Shown here: positions 19,550-28,776 of the stretch, piece by piece
Position numbering within the stretch: position 1 is the first letter of the stretch
Layout: every line of letters begins with the position of its first letter
Assembly: GCA_001247695.2 (NCBI GenBank)
Contig: LGRX02035433.1
Coordinates: 1-28,776 of the forward strand
Reading direction: 5' to 3'
DNA: 28,776 bases
Origin: Cymbomonas tetramitiformis
Taxonomy: Eukaryota; Chlorophyta; Pyramimonadophyceae; Pyramimonadales; Pyramimonadaceae
Notes under the pieces: generated by a model
Told to the model about the DNA's origin: nothing
Databases searched by the model: none
What the model saw: the letters and a program-made list of their open reading frames with translations, nothing else
Position numbers and translations under genes: made by a program

Positions 19550-22500
19550 CTAATCTTCGTCATCAGAACTACTATCGCCGATGTCGCCGACAAAATCGAC
19601 GTGGCGGTCAAGCACGACGGCAAGCACGTCTGTCCGATGTCGAATATTTAATGGAACCTTGTTACCGGTATACCGTGCAAGCCGCAAAGGCTTCCATGGA
19701 ATGGGCGCCACGACCACTTGATTGTTGATGTCCTTCGCTTCGATGAATGCATCTTTGGTTTCCCATGGCATATCGGTGCGCAGGTAGATGTTTTGCGTGA
19801 CCGCATCGGAAAGAGCAGCTTCGAGGGGAAACCATCTACACTTCACAAGAATATATGTGTCAGTGTGCACGACAAGCTTGACGACCTTCAGAATTTCGCC
19901 ATACCTCCCATCAGAAGTGAAAGAATCATGAACACCTGCTAATCGAGATCTACAAGGACGCATTAGTCCGGGCGTCCGGAACCGTGTGGCAGCATGGTTC
20001 CGGACGCCCGGAACGTATCGAACTTTTGAATATTTAAACAGATTTAATGAAACGTAGCTTGACCATGGTCCAAACGGCCGGAACCTACACTCCACTCTTA
20101 TACAGACGATTGGAACATGTATAGTTGGCATGTCTCACCTGTCCTGGTCGTCTTCTTGCTGCTTCTGTACATTCCAGACTTTAAAGACAGACTTGAAATA
20201 TCGATGACAAGTAGCCTTGTTCATGTCCCTTTCCAGCGATCTGTAATTAAAATTGCGAACTTTGACGTAAGCATACTCTGTCCACATTCTCGGTGGTGCC
20301 AAGGCGTAACTCATTTCCATCTCCGTAAACGGAATGACTTCCCCTGTGACGGGGCTCTTGCGCCAAGTTTCAGGTTGATGAAGTATCGGCCTCGTCAAGT
20401 TTTGACCTGGGCCACTGCCCCTGCCGCGACGAGCCGCCAAGCGACGTCGGTTTTGTCTAATGTTCCTGCATGGTCCAAATGCCCGGAGGCATTGTTCCGG
20501 GCGCTTGGACGTTAGTTCCGGGCGAGGGGAACACCACTAAACTGCGTACGTGAATGATTAGTAAAAAAAAGCTTCGGTCAAGCAAACATGCATACCTCGT
20601 GTAATGGTCTTCAGCACGATTAAATTCTCTGACAATGTTCCCGTACCACTCCACGTTTGTAGCCAGCCAAGCTTGTATCTCCTTCTTATCATCTACGCAC
20701 CGCAAAACGGAAATTTGTTAAACAATGCGTGCTTTTGACGATCTAATTCCAAACGCCCGGAATTAACCCGGAACCTAAGTTCCGGGCGCCCGGAAGGGTG
20801 TGGATGGAACGAGCCCTATTGGCTTGGGCTTTGTCTAATGAAAGGTCCAAGCAAGTTCCAACCGGTTGGACCTTGCTCAATGATACGTTTCCAGACCCTT
20901 GGACCGAAATTGGACGATATGCACTTAAGTCTGGACAGTACCTGGTGTCGAGTAGACAAGTTTGCCCTTCCTCTCGTTGCCGGTCGCCAACATCAGGGAC
21001 ACGGTGTTCTCGCTACGTGGTTGGCTAATGGTTGGTGGCGAACCATTCGCCTGTAGCAACTGGTATAAGCCGCGTACCAGACTTACCATGCGTTTCAACT
21101 CCACCCCTTTCATCATGCTGGCGACAGGGTGCGAGCGAGTCCTGATGATCCGTCTCAGCTCGCCGAAGAAGCTCTCTGGAGCGAACATCCAAAGATCGGG
21201 AGCTGGTCCTTCGTCACGCATCTGATCCGGAATATGAACGAGCTGGTGCGTTGCAATGACGAAAAGCTCAGGCGAGAGCTCAGCTTCCATGATGTCACGG
21301 ACTTCCAATACCCTTGTCTTCAAGGCGTCCATGCCAGTTTTATGATGCTGAACCGCCCGCCCAAAACGGAATAAATCAGTATAGCCTGAATGGATAGGTT
21401 CCGTGCTACCGGAACATTGATCCAATGTTGGTCCGGCCGCCCGGAATTGTGATTCCAATCCGAAGCTTATGAACATGAGCAACAAACATGAAGCAGGTCC
21501 GAACGTCCGGACTATGGCCTCCAAACGGTTCCAAGCGCCCGGAACGTGGGGTAAGCAGTGTTTATACTCACATCGATATCAATGGTTCTGCTCACAATCT
21601 CGCGGACCACCGTCGTATATTTCCCAACGTAGGAAGCGAATTCCGGTTGTAGCACATGGCCATCACTGTTCATCCACGCGCTGACAATCGACATGAGTCC
21701 ACTTGTGATAGCAACTACGCCATGATGTGCTTTCAACTTGCGTGGCGTAGTTTGCGTTCCCGCCTTGATTTGCAGAAACTTCCACCCAATCGGCCCCGAA
21801 TCTCGGGTAAACTTGAGCCCTCTTACCCATGGGATAATCTCCTTCAAGGCCTCCTTAGAAGGGGACCACGGAGAGGGTTTCACTACAAGAGATCGATCCC
21901 ACACACACGCACACAACCTATCCTGGTTCAATACGAAACCTATACAATCTTAATTCATTAATGAAGAAACGTTCCGGGCGTTCGGAACCCACCCTCCAAC
22001 GTGTGACAGGGGTGTGGATTATCTACATTCGTTCAGAAAATAGCATTCCGGGCGTTTGGAACCCGTTATCCAACGTGTGACAGGGGTGTGGACCATCTAC
22101 ATTCATTCAGGAAATAGCATTCCGGGCGTTTGGAACCCTTACACCACCGTCTATCAGGGGTTTGGACCATCATTATATTGGACAGGTGGTGTACTCACAT
22201 CTCAGCCGTTCTGCTGGGCTCCGGTTGTCATTTTCATTCCTCCTTGGTATAGGAATAAGCCACGGCATGTGCATCTGATAGGCCCTCGCAAAGTTTCGGC
22301 ACTTTGAATTCCAGTCATCACCGAGAATCGCTGACATAATCCGGCAGGAGTTGTTGGACAAGATGTGCATGACGTCGAAGAGCAAGTCGCGTGGCAAATT
22401 AAACTTCACAATCTTGGTAAAAGCACTCGATCCTTTGATCCCACTCCGTGCCATTTTGTCCTTAATGACTTCCGGATGCATACCCGCTTCGATCATCCCG

Positions 22501-24983
22501 TCGTGCAGGTGCTGCAACTCCCTCACTTCTTTGTCCGTTCTCATCGCTGGCTCTTCACCTGCAAACATCATAAAAAACACGATACAGTTGAAAAAATATT
22601 GTGTAAAACCACGAGTACACAGGTCCGGCCGTGGGGTGCATGGGTTCCGGGCGTGTGGAATTACTAGCTTTGATCTCTCCATATTTTCCCTATAATGATC
22701 CAACCGGCCGGAACCGGGGCTCCCGACGCCTGGAAGTACAGTCAGAAATATTTTGAAATCTGTCCAACCGTCCGAATACATACTAGGAAGAATGCAGCAG
22801 GGATCAGACTTACTTGGATTTTGTTGTAGCATCTGCGCGTAAATCGTCATCTGCATGCAAGACTCTGCCTTTGTTGTCCCGACAATCCAACATTTGGAAC
22901 ATCCCATCCTCGCGTTTGTTCCATACACGTTCCCCGCTTCGGTCAATCCGACATAATCCTCGAGCACCTTGTACAACTTGACTCGAACGGTGAAAGGCTT
23001 GTTTTCGATAACGTCCCACACCCGGCAACCGTTCTTTTCGATGTCAATAATCTCGTCCACGAACTTGTGGTAGAAGAGTTGGGCATCTTTGGGTTTGCCA
23101 TCAATAATGCCCCAAAGCACAATGAACTCGCTTTTGCCTCGAAGATGTGCAGGGTAATTCACCACTTGGCAGGTTATAGGTGTCACAGATCCCAGTTTAT
23201 CTTTGAATTTCTCGATGCCGTCCGCGCATAACACCCCAGAGAGGTTGCGCTTGTCCTTGAAGAACTCCGGGTCCTCGAGCATGGTCCTCTGCCAGCTTCG
23301 TGAATCTACACCCGCACTAACATGTCTTAGTCCAACCGGTCGGATTAAGTATTCCACACGCTCGGACTATGCTAAGACAACAAAACAGGTTGTTGTAACA
23401 TATCCATTACGACCAGACTCGTATTCCACACGGATGGAACGCCATTCCGGGCGCCCGGAACGTGCCGTCCATGCCGATTTACTCGCAATTATCTTTGTTA
23501 ATCTACATCCGCAAAATTCCAAACGGCCGGAACGTCCGGTCCACACGTTTGGACTATACCAAGACAACCAAAATGGGTGTTGTGACATATCCAAACGGCC
23601 AGACGCATGTTCCATCCGGGTGGAGGCATGGATCCGGGCGCCCGGAATAGGCAATCCATGCAGTCTAATTGACAGTGTTTACTCACCTAATATTCCAGTG
23701 CTTCTGACGATCGGCTCATCCAAGTCAACTTTCTCCCATGAACGTGCCATCTGGGCCTGCACCGGATCCATGAAAAGGGCCTCCGGTATCCTTGTCCACG
23801 GCCACCAGCGGAAAACGCACTTGGCCCTTCCGGGTTCCCACTTGCCATCGACCATTGATGGCTCCTTGAACCGGCCGTGGTTGCATTTCGGACACGTCGG
23901 TGCCTCTTCGGGAAGCAGATCTTTGAAAAGAAAATTGCACTTCTGGCACACATCCATCTCGTTGTACTTCATGAGGAAATCCTTGAAAAACCGCACGCAC
24001 GCTTGGTAGGTATGAGGTAGTGCTACCTCGTCATCGGTCGAGATTGATTCATCGTCGACCTCCAAGCCGCATACTCGACGTCGCAGAATTTCCAGGATTG
24101 TGTCAAAGTACGCCTGGGTCGAGTTATGGTTGGAGTGGGCCTCAAGTAGATCCAGTATGAAGCGGTTTGCAAGGGTAGTCGATTTGTCATGCACATTTTC
24201 TCCCTCCTGCAATTTAGTCACACAGCATCTGATTGATTTTGGTCCAGAGGGGTTCCACACGTAAGGACGCACCGTTCCAATGACTTGGAATAGTGATATA
24301 GTGCAGTTTTCGGAAGGCATTCAATCTGTGCGTATTGAACTTACCATGATGAATTCCGGGGCCCTTGTTCGGTCGTTTTCACGTTGCTCGCGCGCATCAC
24401 TTTCCTCCTCCTAGAATACGGCGGGCATCCACTCCCATCAACCCAGCAATCCTGAACTAATAAGATGCGATGTAAGAATCTGGCTTACAGTGATGGCTCT
24501 AAAGGTGTTCCAAAGGCTTGGACGATGCTTGGACTCTTCTTCGTGGGGGAATCAAAGGTTGTTCCAAAGGCTTGGACGGGGCTTGGATATTGTTAAACAA
24601 TGGTTCCAACGGCTTGGACGGGATTTAGAACTCACCGAGTCGGACGATGCATACTCAATCGGGCTGAAGAAGTTTTCACGGATCTTCCGGAGCATCCGTT
24701 CGGCATGGTCATGAAGATATGTGTCATCCTCGTGTTCTTCCTCTTCGTCCGTCTCTGATGGTGGATCCGTCTCACCGTCATCATTCACACTTTCGGCACC
24801 GTCAAGAGAGTCGGTTTCTTCATGATCTCGGTCATTGGAGAGGCGTGCGACGGGCGGATGTAGGATCAAATGCCGCCTAATCTGTTTTTTGGTGTAGCGA
24901 AATCGGAGTCTGCATTGATCGCATGGGCATGGAGTGCCTTCCGCGTTCTCGTTTCGAGCTAGTCCACGCCTTTGCCTAGCCAT
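19550..24983 (-). CDS. Tnp2-family DNA transposase (Tnp2 + DUF4218 + DUF4216), ten exons, apparently intact
   Basis: Exons in transcription order: 24983–24636, 24410–24345, 24206–23687, 23305–22814, 22558–22199, 21882–21572, 21347–20942, 20692–20596, 20456–20139, 19949–19550. All have GT–AG sites and matching phases, giving 1105 aa. The N-terminus has a transposase-associated zinc finger (CPCDQCRLRFRYTKKQIRRH) and an acidic stretch. The Tnp2 core has CADGIEKFKDKLGSVTPITC, FYHKFVDEIIDIEKNGCRVW, GTNARMGCSKCW and LLFDVMHILSNN. DUF4218-like FVIATHQLVHIPDQMRDEG…FFGELRRIIRTR follows. The last two exons resemble DUF4216 (YAYVKVRNFNYRS, RYGEILKVVKLVVHTDTYIL). The order matches CACTA/EnSpm TNPD proteins and Plavaka-like relatives. 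It would cut and rejoin element ends in the nucleus. No premature stop or frameshift was found. Every longer intron carries the dyad motif described separately. Confidence 0.87.
19967..20012. repeat. 17 bp perfect stem, 12 bp loop, in the last transposase intron
   Basis: 19967–19983 (TCCGGGCGTCCGGAACC) and 19996–20012 are exact complements. Each arm is itself one of the dispersed dyads, so the two copies together form a larger hairpin. Confidence 0.85.
21972..22193. repeat. 74 bp tandem repeat, 3 copies, filling a transposase intron
   Basis: TTCCGGGCG(T/T)T(C/T)GGAACCC starts copies at 21972, 22046 and 22120. The unit also contains CCAACGTGTGACAGGGGTGT and GGACCATCTACATTCATTCA. It is contained between exons ending at 22199 and beginning at 21882. 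Confidence 0.85.
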
Positions 24984-25238
24984 TATTCCTGCGAATCCAT
25001 TTAAGAAGTGTGAGTTGTCTGACCGGACTTGTAAGGTTTTCAGATGCATTCCGGGCGCCCGGACCCATGGTCCGGCGCGTGGGAACGTAGTTCCGGGCGG
25101 TCGGAATTAAATACCTTCAACATTCGGCAAAAGTCCGGTTTGTCACCTTTACATCAGGGTTTCTACGTTTTTAGGCATAATCCGGGCGCCCGGACAGGCC
25201 AGGGATTACGGTGTCCATCGGTTTGGAAAAGCCATCTT

Positions 25239-25578
25239 AAAAATCGACTAGGTCCACTTCTGGGGATTAATCCAGAGGCTTGGAAGTCCATTGGAATGGG
25301 ACATTTGCTCCCACTTGAAACATTCCATGCCTCTGGAATTCCAAAGTGAAGCATTGGAACCTCACAAAGTTTTTTAGAACGTTTTGAGGATTGCAAAAAT
25401 CACCTAAGGACCAATATTCCAACGGGTTGGCTCACCCAAACCAATGGCATGGAATTTTTTTGGTAAAAATCGACTAGGTCCACTTCTGGGGGTTTATCCA
25501 AGCCCTTGGAAGTCCATTGGAATGGGACATTTGCTCCCACTTGAGAAATTCCATGCCCCTGGAATTCCAAAGTGAAGC
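25239..25578. repeat. 114 bp direct repeat, two copies 226 bp apart
   Basis: 25239–25352 and 25465–25578 both run from AAAAATCGACTAGGTCCACT through TGGGACATTTGCTCCCACTT to GGAATTCCAAAGTGAAGC. They differ at about a dozen positions. The dyad inside differs (CCAGAGGCTTGG versus CCAAGCCCTTGG), as do CCATGCCTCTGG and CCATGCCCCTGG. Confidence 0.9.
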
Positions 25579-26070
25579 CTCTTATTTCAAAGCTTAACAC
25601 ATGGCTGTTTTTTGTGTAAAAAGCCCAAAAAACAAAATTTCGGAAAATTTTCTGTTTTTTTGAAAAGTGGACATATGTTTGGCCCCGATGTTTTTGATAT
25701 GCAGCGACGTGAAAAATGCAGAAAAATTGTTTTCTACCGTCAATTATGCACATCTTACGGGAAATTTCTAAAAATAGAGCTGCGACGAATTCTGTAGAAG
25801 GATTTGCTCCAAAAAAGGAACAGTCCCGTGAACGTCGGCGTTTTTTTGCTATCGACCCGATCCGAGGGTGTGGAATTAACGAAGACCGTCAGATTTTTCT
25901 GGTAGTCAAAATGAAACATCTAAGGGTTCCTATAGTGCACATGCACAAGTAATCGGCTGGTAAATTAACGAAGACCGTTCGATTTTTCCAGAAATCGAAA
26001 CTCAAAATGGCTAAAGGTGATACAGTGAACAGGAGGGATGTGCGCACATCCCAGCTGTCCACCGTAAACC

Positions 26071-26145
26071 TTTAATGGGATTCGAACCCATGACCGATAG
26101 CTATGAAGAGCGACGGCTTACCATCTGGACTATCGATAAGTCAAG
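26071..26145 (-). tRNA. tRNA-like sequence with intact A and B boxes, probably degenerate
   Basis: On the minus strand, TAGTCCAGATGG (26132–26121) fits the RNA polymerase III A box and GGTTCGAATCC (26088–26078) fits the B box, 32 bp apart. The T arm ATGGG-TTCGAAT-CCCAT is perfect. I could not fold a good acceptor stem or anticodon stem, and no T-run terminator follows. It is therefore more likely a tRNA-derived relic or SINE-type promoter than a working tRNA; the amino acid is not assignable. Confidence 0.35.
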
Positions 26146-26422
26146 ATGGAAAACATGGCAGCGATTGCAATGTCATACCCGTCGACGGAGGACAGAGGTG
26201 ACAGCAGTCGCAGGTCCGCTCGAAATTCAAAATTTCGTAAAAGAGCGCGATAACGCGATCCAGTCGCTCGGACCAATGCACCAAGCCGCCGGACCTGCCT
26301 TGGAACAGATTTGCGGCCGTTGCGGCCGTTGTGCGTTAAAAGAGAGTCAAACTATTTGCAGCACACCACCGTATTCAAGCCGTACCGCAGCCCACCGTAG
26401 CCGAAACCCACACCGTAGAAAA

Positions 26423-28188
26423 ATGACACGACTACTAAGGAGAAGCGATAGGAAGACCCCACCGCCAAAACAAGTAAAGAAAAAGCTGCTGGATAGGTCG
26501 CCGCGGCAATCTGCTTTGACCGATACGAAAGACTCCACCACCCGCGCTCTAATGGCCAGAATCGCGGAGATGGAGCAACGTCTCTCCTGTCATCCGCAGT
26601 CTTCAAATCCCCCCGCCGCAGTAGTAATGCAGACAGCTGGCGGGGTTGCTGGCCCCACGCAAGACGACATCAACGACATGCGTTCGCATGGCCGGGACAT
26701 TATCGAGAAGAGAATGGAGAAAGGCGACATACCGGTGGGAGCCACCTCCTCGCGATTAAAAAGCTCCTTAGTCCGCGATGTTATCGAGGAGATTCACGCG
26801 GTCACGCCGTCTGTCCCGAAACGCCAAGTGAGCATGTACCTGACCAGCCGCTTAGCGTATTTGAAAAATACCAAGGCCACAGAAGGACGCTGGAAACAGC
26901 AGTTCACCAAACAATTTCCGGACGGGTACTTCGCGCGCTACGAAGGCCCCGCAAGGGGCTTCCGATTATTTGGAAGAGCCGAGTCCTTGATCACCGCTGC
27001 TGAGACCGAGGCGATCCTCAACTTCCAGGAGGCTGGGCGGCCGAAGTCGGGGCCGCTCTATGATGCCGTAAAATCTATCAATGGATGGACAAAGGAGTCC
27101 ATCCCAGACGATGGACAAGGCGAAGAAGAAGAGAAGAAAGTCAAGGTGGAGGAGCCCCCTCCGCAAAAGCAAAAGGTGTGTACTGACGCTGGAACCGTGG
27201 TTCCAAACAACTGGAACTGTGAGTCCACGGGTTTCTTTAAGTAACTTTATTTCACGCACGAGCACGGGCCTATTCCCAGCGTTTGGAACTATTTTGGAAC
27301 CCCTTTGGAACTCCTTTGGAACCGTTTTTTAAATATCGTCAAAGCCTTTGGAACCACCGTTCCACCCGTGACTGACATATTGTTGTGTCTTTCGTTTCGA
27401 ATATACAGGAACCGTTGACCGAGAGCGAAGAAGATGGTAAGCTCACCAGCGGTCGCTTCGTCGAAATATTCCACGGTGCCCAGAAGGGGCACAAGTCGCG
27501 GCCGCCAGCGGACACGGATTCCTTCACGAACATCTCAAAGTTTTGCATCGCGCGCGGTTTGTTAGACGTGGTGGGGGAGGGCCCAACGGGCATGGCAAGT
27601 CTTAAGGGACTTGTCGTGCCCAAGGACTGCGTGGAGGTAACCCTCTACGCAATAAAGGACGAAGAAGACTACGTCTTCCGCATGCTCTCCCACCATGCGG
27701 AGGGCATCAAACTTTTAAAAAAGAAAATGGGCAAGGAGGCAAAGATCAAGGGCGAGGACCTCGCCCACGACGACTCCTCTATTGTCCCCGCCGTAAAAAA
27801 CAAGCCCACTGTCTGGTTAGTCCCTACCCATTGTTTTACTATTTTCCATTTACTTACGCGTATGTGTTGTTTTACGCAAACCACACCGTCCCAGGTTTGG
27901 ACGGGCCGTTCCAAGCCCTTGGACTGACCGTTCCCGCCGTCTGTACTCCGCAGGATCCCCACAAAATATGTAAGAAACAGCACGGTGCAAACCGATAAGA
28001 ACGTCGACTTCGGCAAGAAAAGGAAAGCTGCTGCTCCTGAAGGAAGCAGCAAGCAGCAAAAGAAAGAGGAGGAAGAGAAAAAGGGTGAGGAGGTCGTCGA
28101 CGAAAAGGAGAGTGATGAGAAAGATGATGACGAGGATGAGGATGAGGAAAAAGAAGATGAGGATGATGAGAAGGATGCGGCAGCATGA
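26423..28188 (+). CDS. partner gene of the transposase, unknown family, three exons
   Basis: Exons 26423–27175, 27409–27815 and 27954–28188 join in phase (donors AAG|GTGTGT and TG|GTTAGT, acceptors ATACAG and CCGCAG) to give 464 aa. An earlier in-frame ATG at 26276 is possible. The protein has a basic N-terminus (RKTPPPKQVKKKLLDRSPRQ), a short helical MARIAEMEQRL, and a central region with RQVSMYLTSRLAYLKN and RWKQQFTKQFPDGYFARYEG. A second conserved-looking part has KLTSGRFVEIFHGAQKGHKS and KDCVEVTLYAIKDEEDYVFR, followed by a nuclear-signal-like GKKRKAAAP and a very acidic tail. I do not recognise the family. Its divergent position and shared motif in both introns suggest a TnpA-like role in binding element DNA; that is inference. 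Confidence 0.62.
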
Positions 28189-28501
28189 CTGCTATTTTTG
28201 TCAGAATATAGAGCTTGTTAGAGCCCAGACAATAGAGCAATAGAGAACCTTTACGATTCTTTGTGTAAATATTTCAAACAGCAATACATATCAATAGCAC
28301 CTTTGTACTGCATATGCATAATAGCAAGCTCGTGGACCAATGGTTCCAAGCCCTTGATTCCTGTTTGTATGTATATAGAACAAAAACAGATTGGAACCAT
28401 AGTTCCAAGCGGATGGACCTATACCGGTCCTTACGGTTGGAACCGTAGTTCCGGTTGGCTGGAACATTTTTGTAAATAACCACTATAAAAGGTCCCATTG
28501 A
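28189..28501. other. 3' flank of the partner gene
   Basis: No gene seen. The first 130 bp is AT-rich, as expected of a 3' untranslated region. From about 28330 the dyad motif reappears (GGTTCCAAGCCCTTGATTCC, AGTTCCAAGCGGATGGACC). Confidence 0.6.
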
Positions 28502-28776
28502 GTTCCAAGCCGACGTCCAAACGGTTCCTAATGCAGTCCAAACGGTTGGAACCCGTTTGGAATGTCGTCATTATATGGTCCAAGCCGCGTCCAGGCCGCC
28601 GGAACCCCTTTGGAATCATTAATCATAATATGTCCTACCGGGTTCCAAGCCGATGGTCCAAACGGGTCCTAACGCGTTCCAAGTTATGACCAAGCCGCTG
28701 GAACCCGTTTGGATTGTCGTTATTATATGGTCCAAGCCGCGTCCAGGCCGCCGGAACCCCATTGGAATCATCAATC
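28502..28776. repeat. ~140 bp tandem duplication, second copy cut by the window edge
   Basis: GTTCCAAGCCGA starts copies at 28502 and 28642. Both contain GGTCCAAGCCGCGTCCAGGC and CGCCGGAACCCC followed by TGGAATCAT. Each unit holds four or five dyad motifs. The right end of the motif-rich region is therefore not reached in this window. Confidence 0.85.

Larger units (their letters stand above)
24984..26422. promoter_or_regulatory. intergenic region between the two divergent genes
   Basis: This 1.4 kb separates the start of the minus-strand transposase from the plus-strand partner gene, so it should hold both promoters. It contains several dyad motifs (25050, 25181 and others) and a 114 bp direct repeat listed separately. 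It also has an AT-rich core at 25600–25850, a repeated ATTAACGAAGACCGT block at about 25876 and 25963, and a tRNA-like sequence at 26071–26145. No TATA box can be assigned with confidence. Confidence 0.5.
18340..28776. repeat. dispersed dyad motif TTCC-RRR-NN-YYY-GGAA, many tens of copies
   Basis: A dyad-symmetric word of about 14–18 bp recurs every 50–150 bp in noncoding DNA throughout this stretch. Clean examples: 23445–23460 (TTCCGGGCGCCCGGAA), 25050–25063 and 25181–25194 (TCCGGGCGCCCGGA), 18882–18895 (TCCAAGCCCTTGGA), 20857–20870 (TCCAACCGGTTGGA), 23517–23533 (TTCCAAACGGCCGGAAC). The outer TCC/GGA is nearly constant, while the inner three bases of the arms vary together. The motif lies in introns and flanks of the genes at 19550–24983 and 26423–28188; I saw none of the clear copies inside their exons. 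It is probably a protein-binding or hairpin site of a transposon. I found none before about 17500. Confidence 0.85.

Overview
The window is eukaryotic nuclear DNA. It holds long multi-exon genes with GT–AG introns, abundant minisatellites, several transposon families and one assembly gap (N run 11347–11662). The one host-type gene belongs to the SDP1-like (DUF3336 + patatin) triacylglycerol lipase family and is closest to the plant/algal form. The repeats inside its introns suggest a repeat-rich green alga. A prasinophyte such as Cymbomonas is my guess, at low confidence; no ribosomal or plastid marker is present to test it.

Layout. 1–1930: a ~185 bp tandem repeat whose second copy is split by a 1455 bp TTAA-flanked element with CCC-starting terminal inverted repeats (piggyBac-like, non-autonomous); this may contain a second nested TTAA element. 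1931–2929: no gene, two imperfect or perfect inverted repeats. 2930–10726 (+): a 15–16 exon SDP1-like lipase gene that can be spliced by eye into one continuous reading frame, with minisatellites in its introns and a 51 bp array at its 3' end that runs into the gap. 11663–17400: remnants of other transposons, namely two 5' fragments of zinc-finger (WRKY-GCM1-like) transposase genes on the minus strand, and a frameshifted Tnp2/DUF4218-type transposase fragment on the plus strand. Near-perfect 26–38 bp palindromes bracket the second zinc-finger gene.

17516–28776: a region dominated by a short dyad-symmetric motif of the form TTCC-RRR-(2 bp)-YYY-GGAA, repeated many tens of times. It holds an apparently intact ten-exon Tnp2 + DUF4218 + DUF4216 transposase gene (minus, 24983 to 19550, 1105 aa predicted) and, divergently, a three-exon gene of unknown family (plus, 26423 to 28188, 464 aa predicted). 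The motif fills introns and flanks of both genes but stays out of their exons. The two genes and the motif look like one large two-gene DNA transposon of the CACTA/EnSpm or Plavaka-like group, in which the second protein may be the DNA-binding partner. Element ends were not identified. A further stop-interrupted reading frame lies at its left side (18338 to 17516, minus).

All exon models come from reading splice consensus, phase and family alignment by eye; no transcript data were available. Family names rest on remembered conserved motifs, not on a search.
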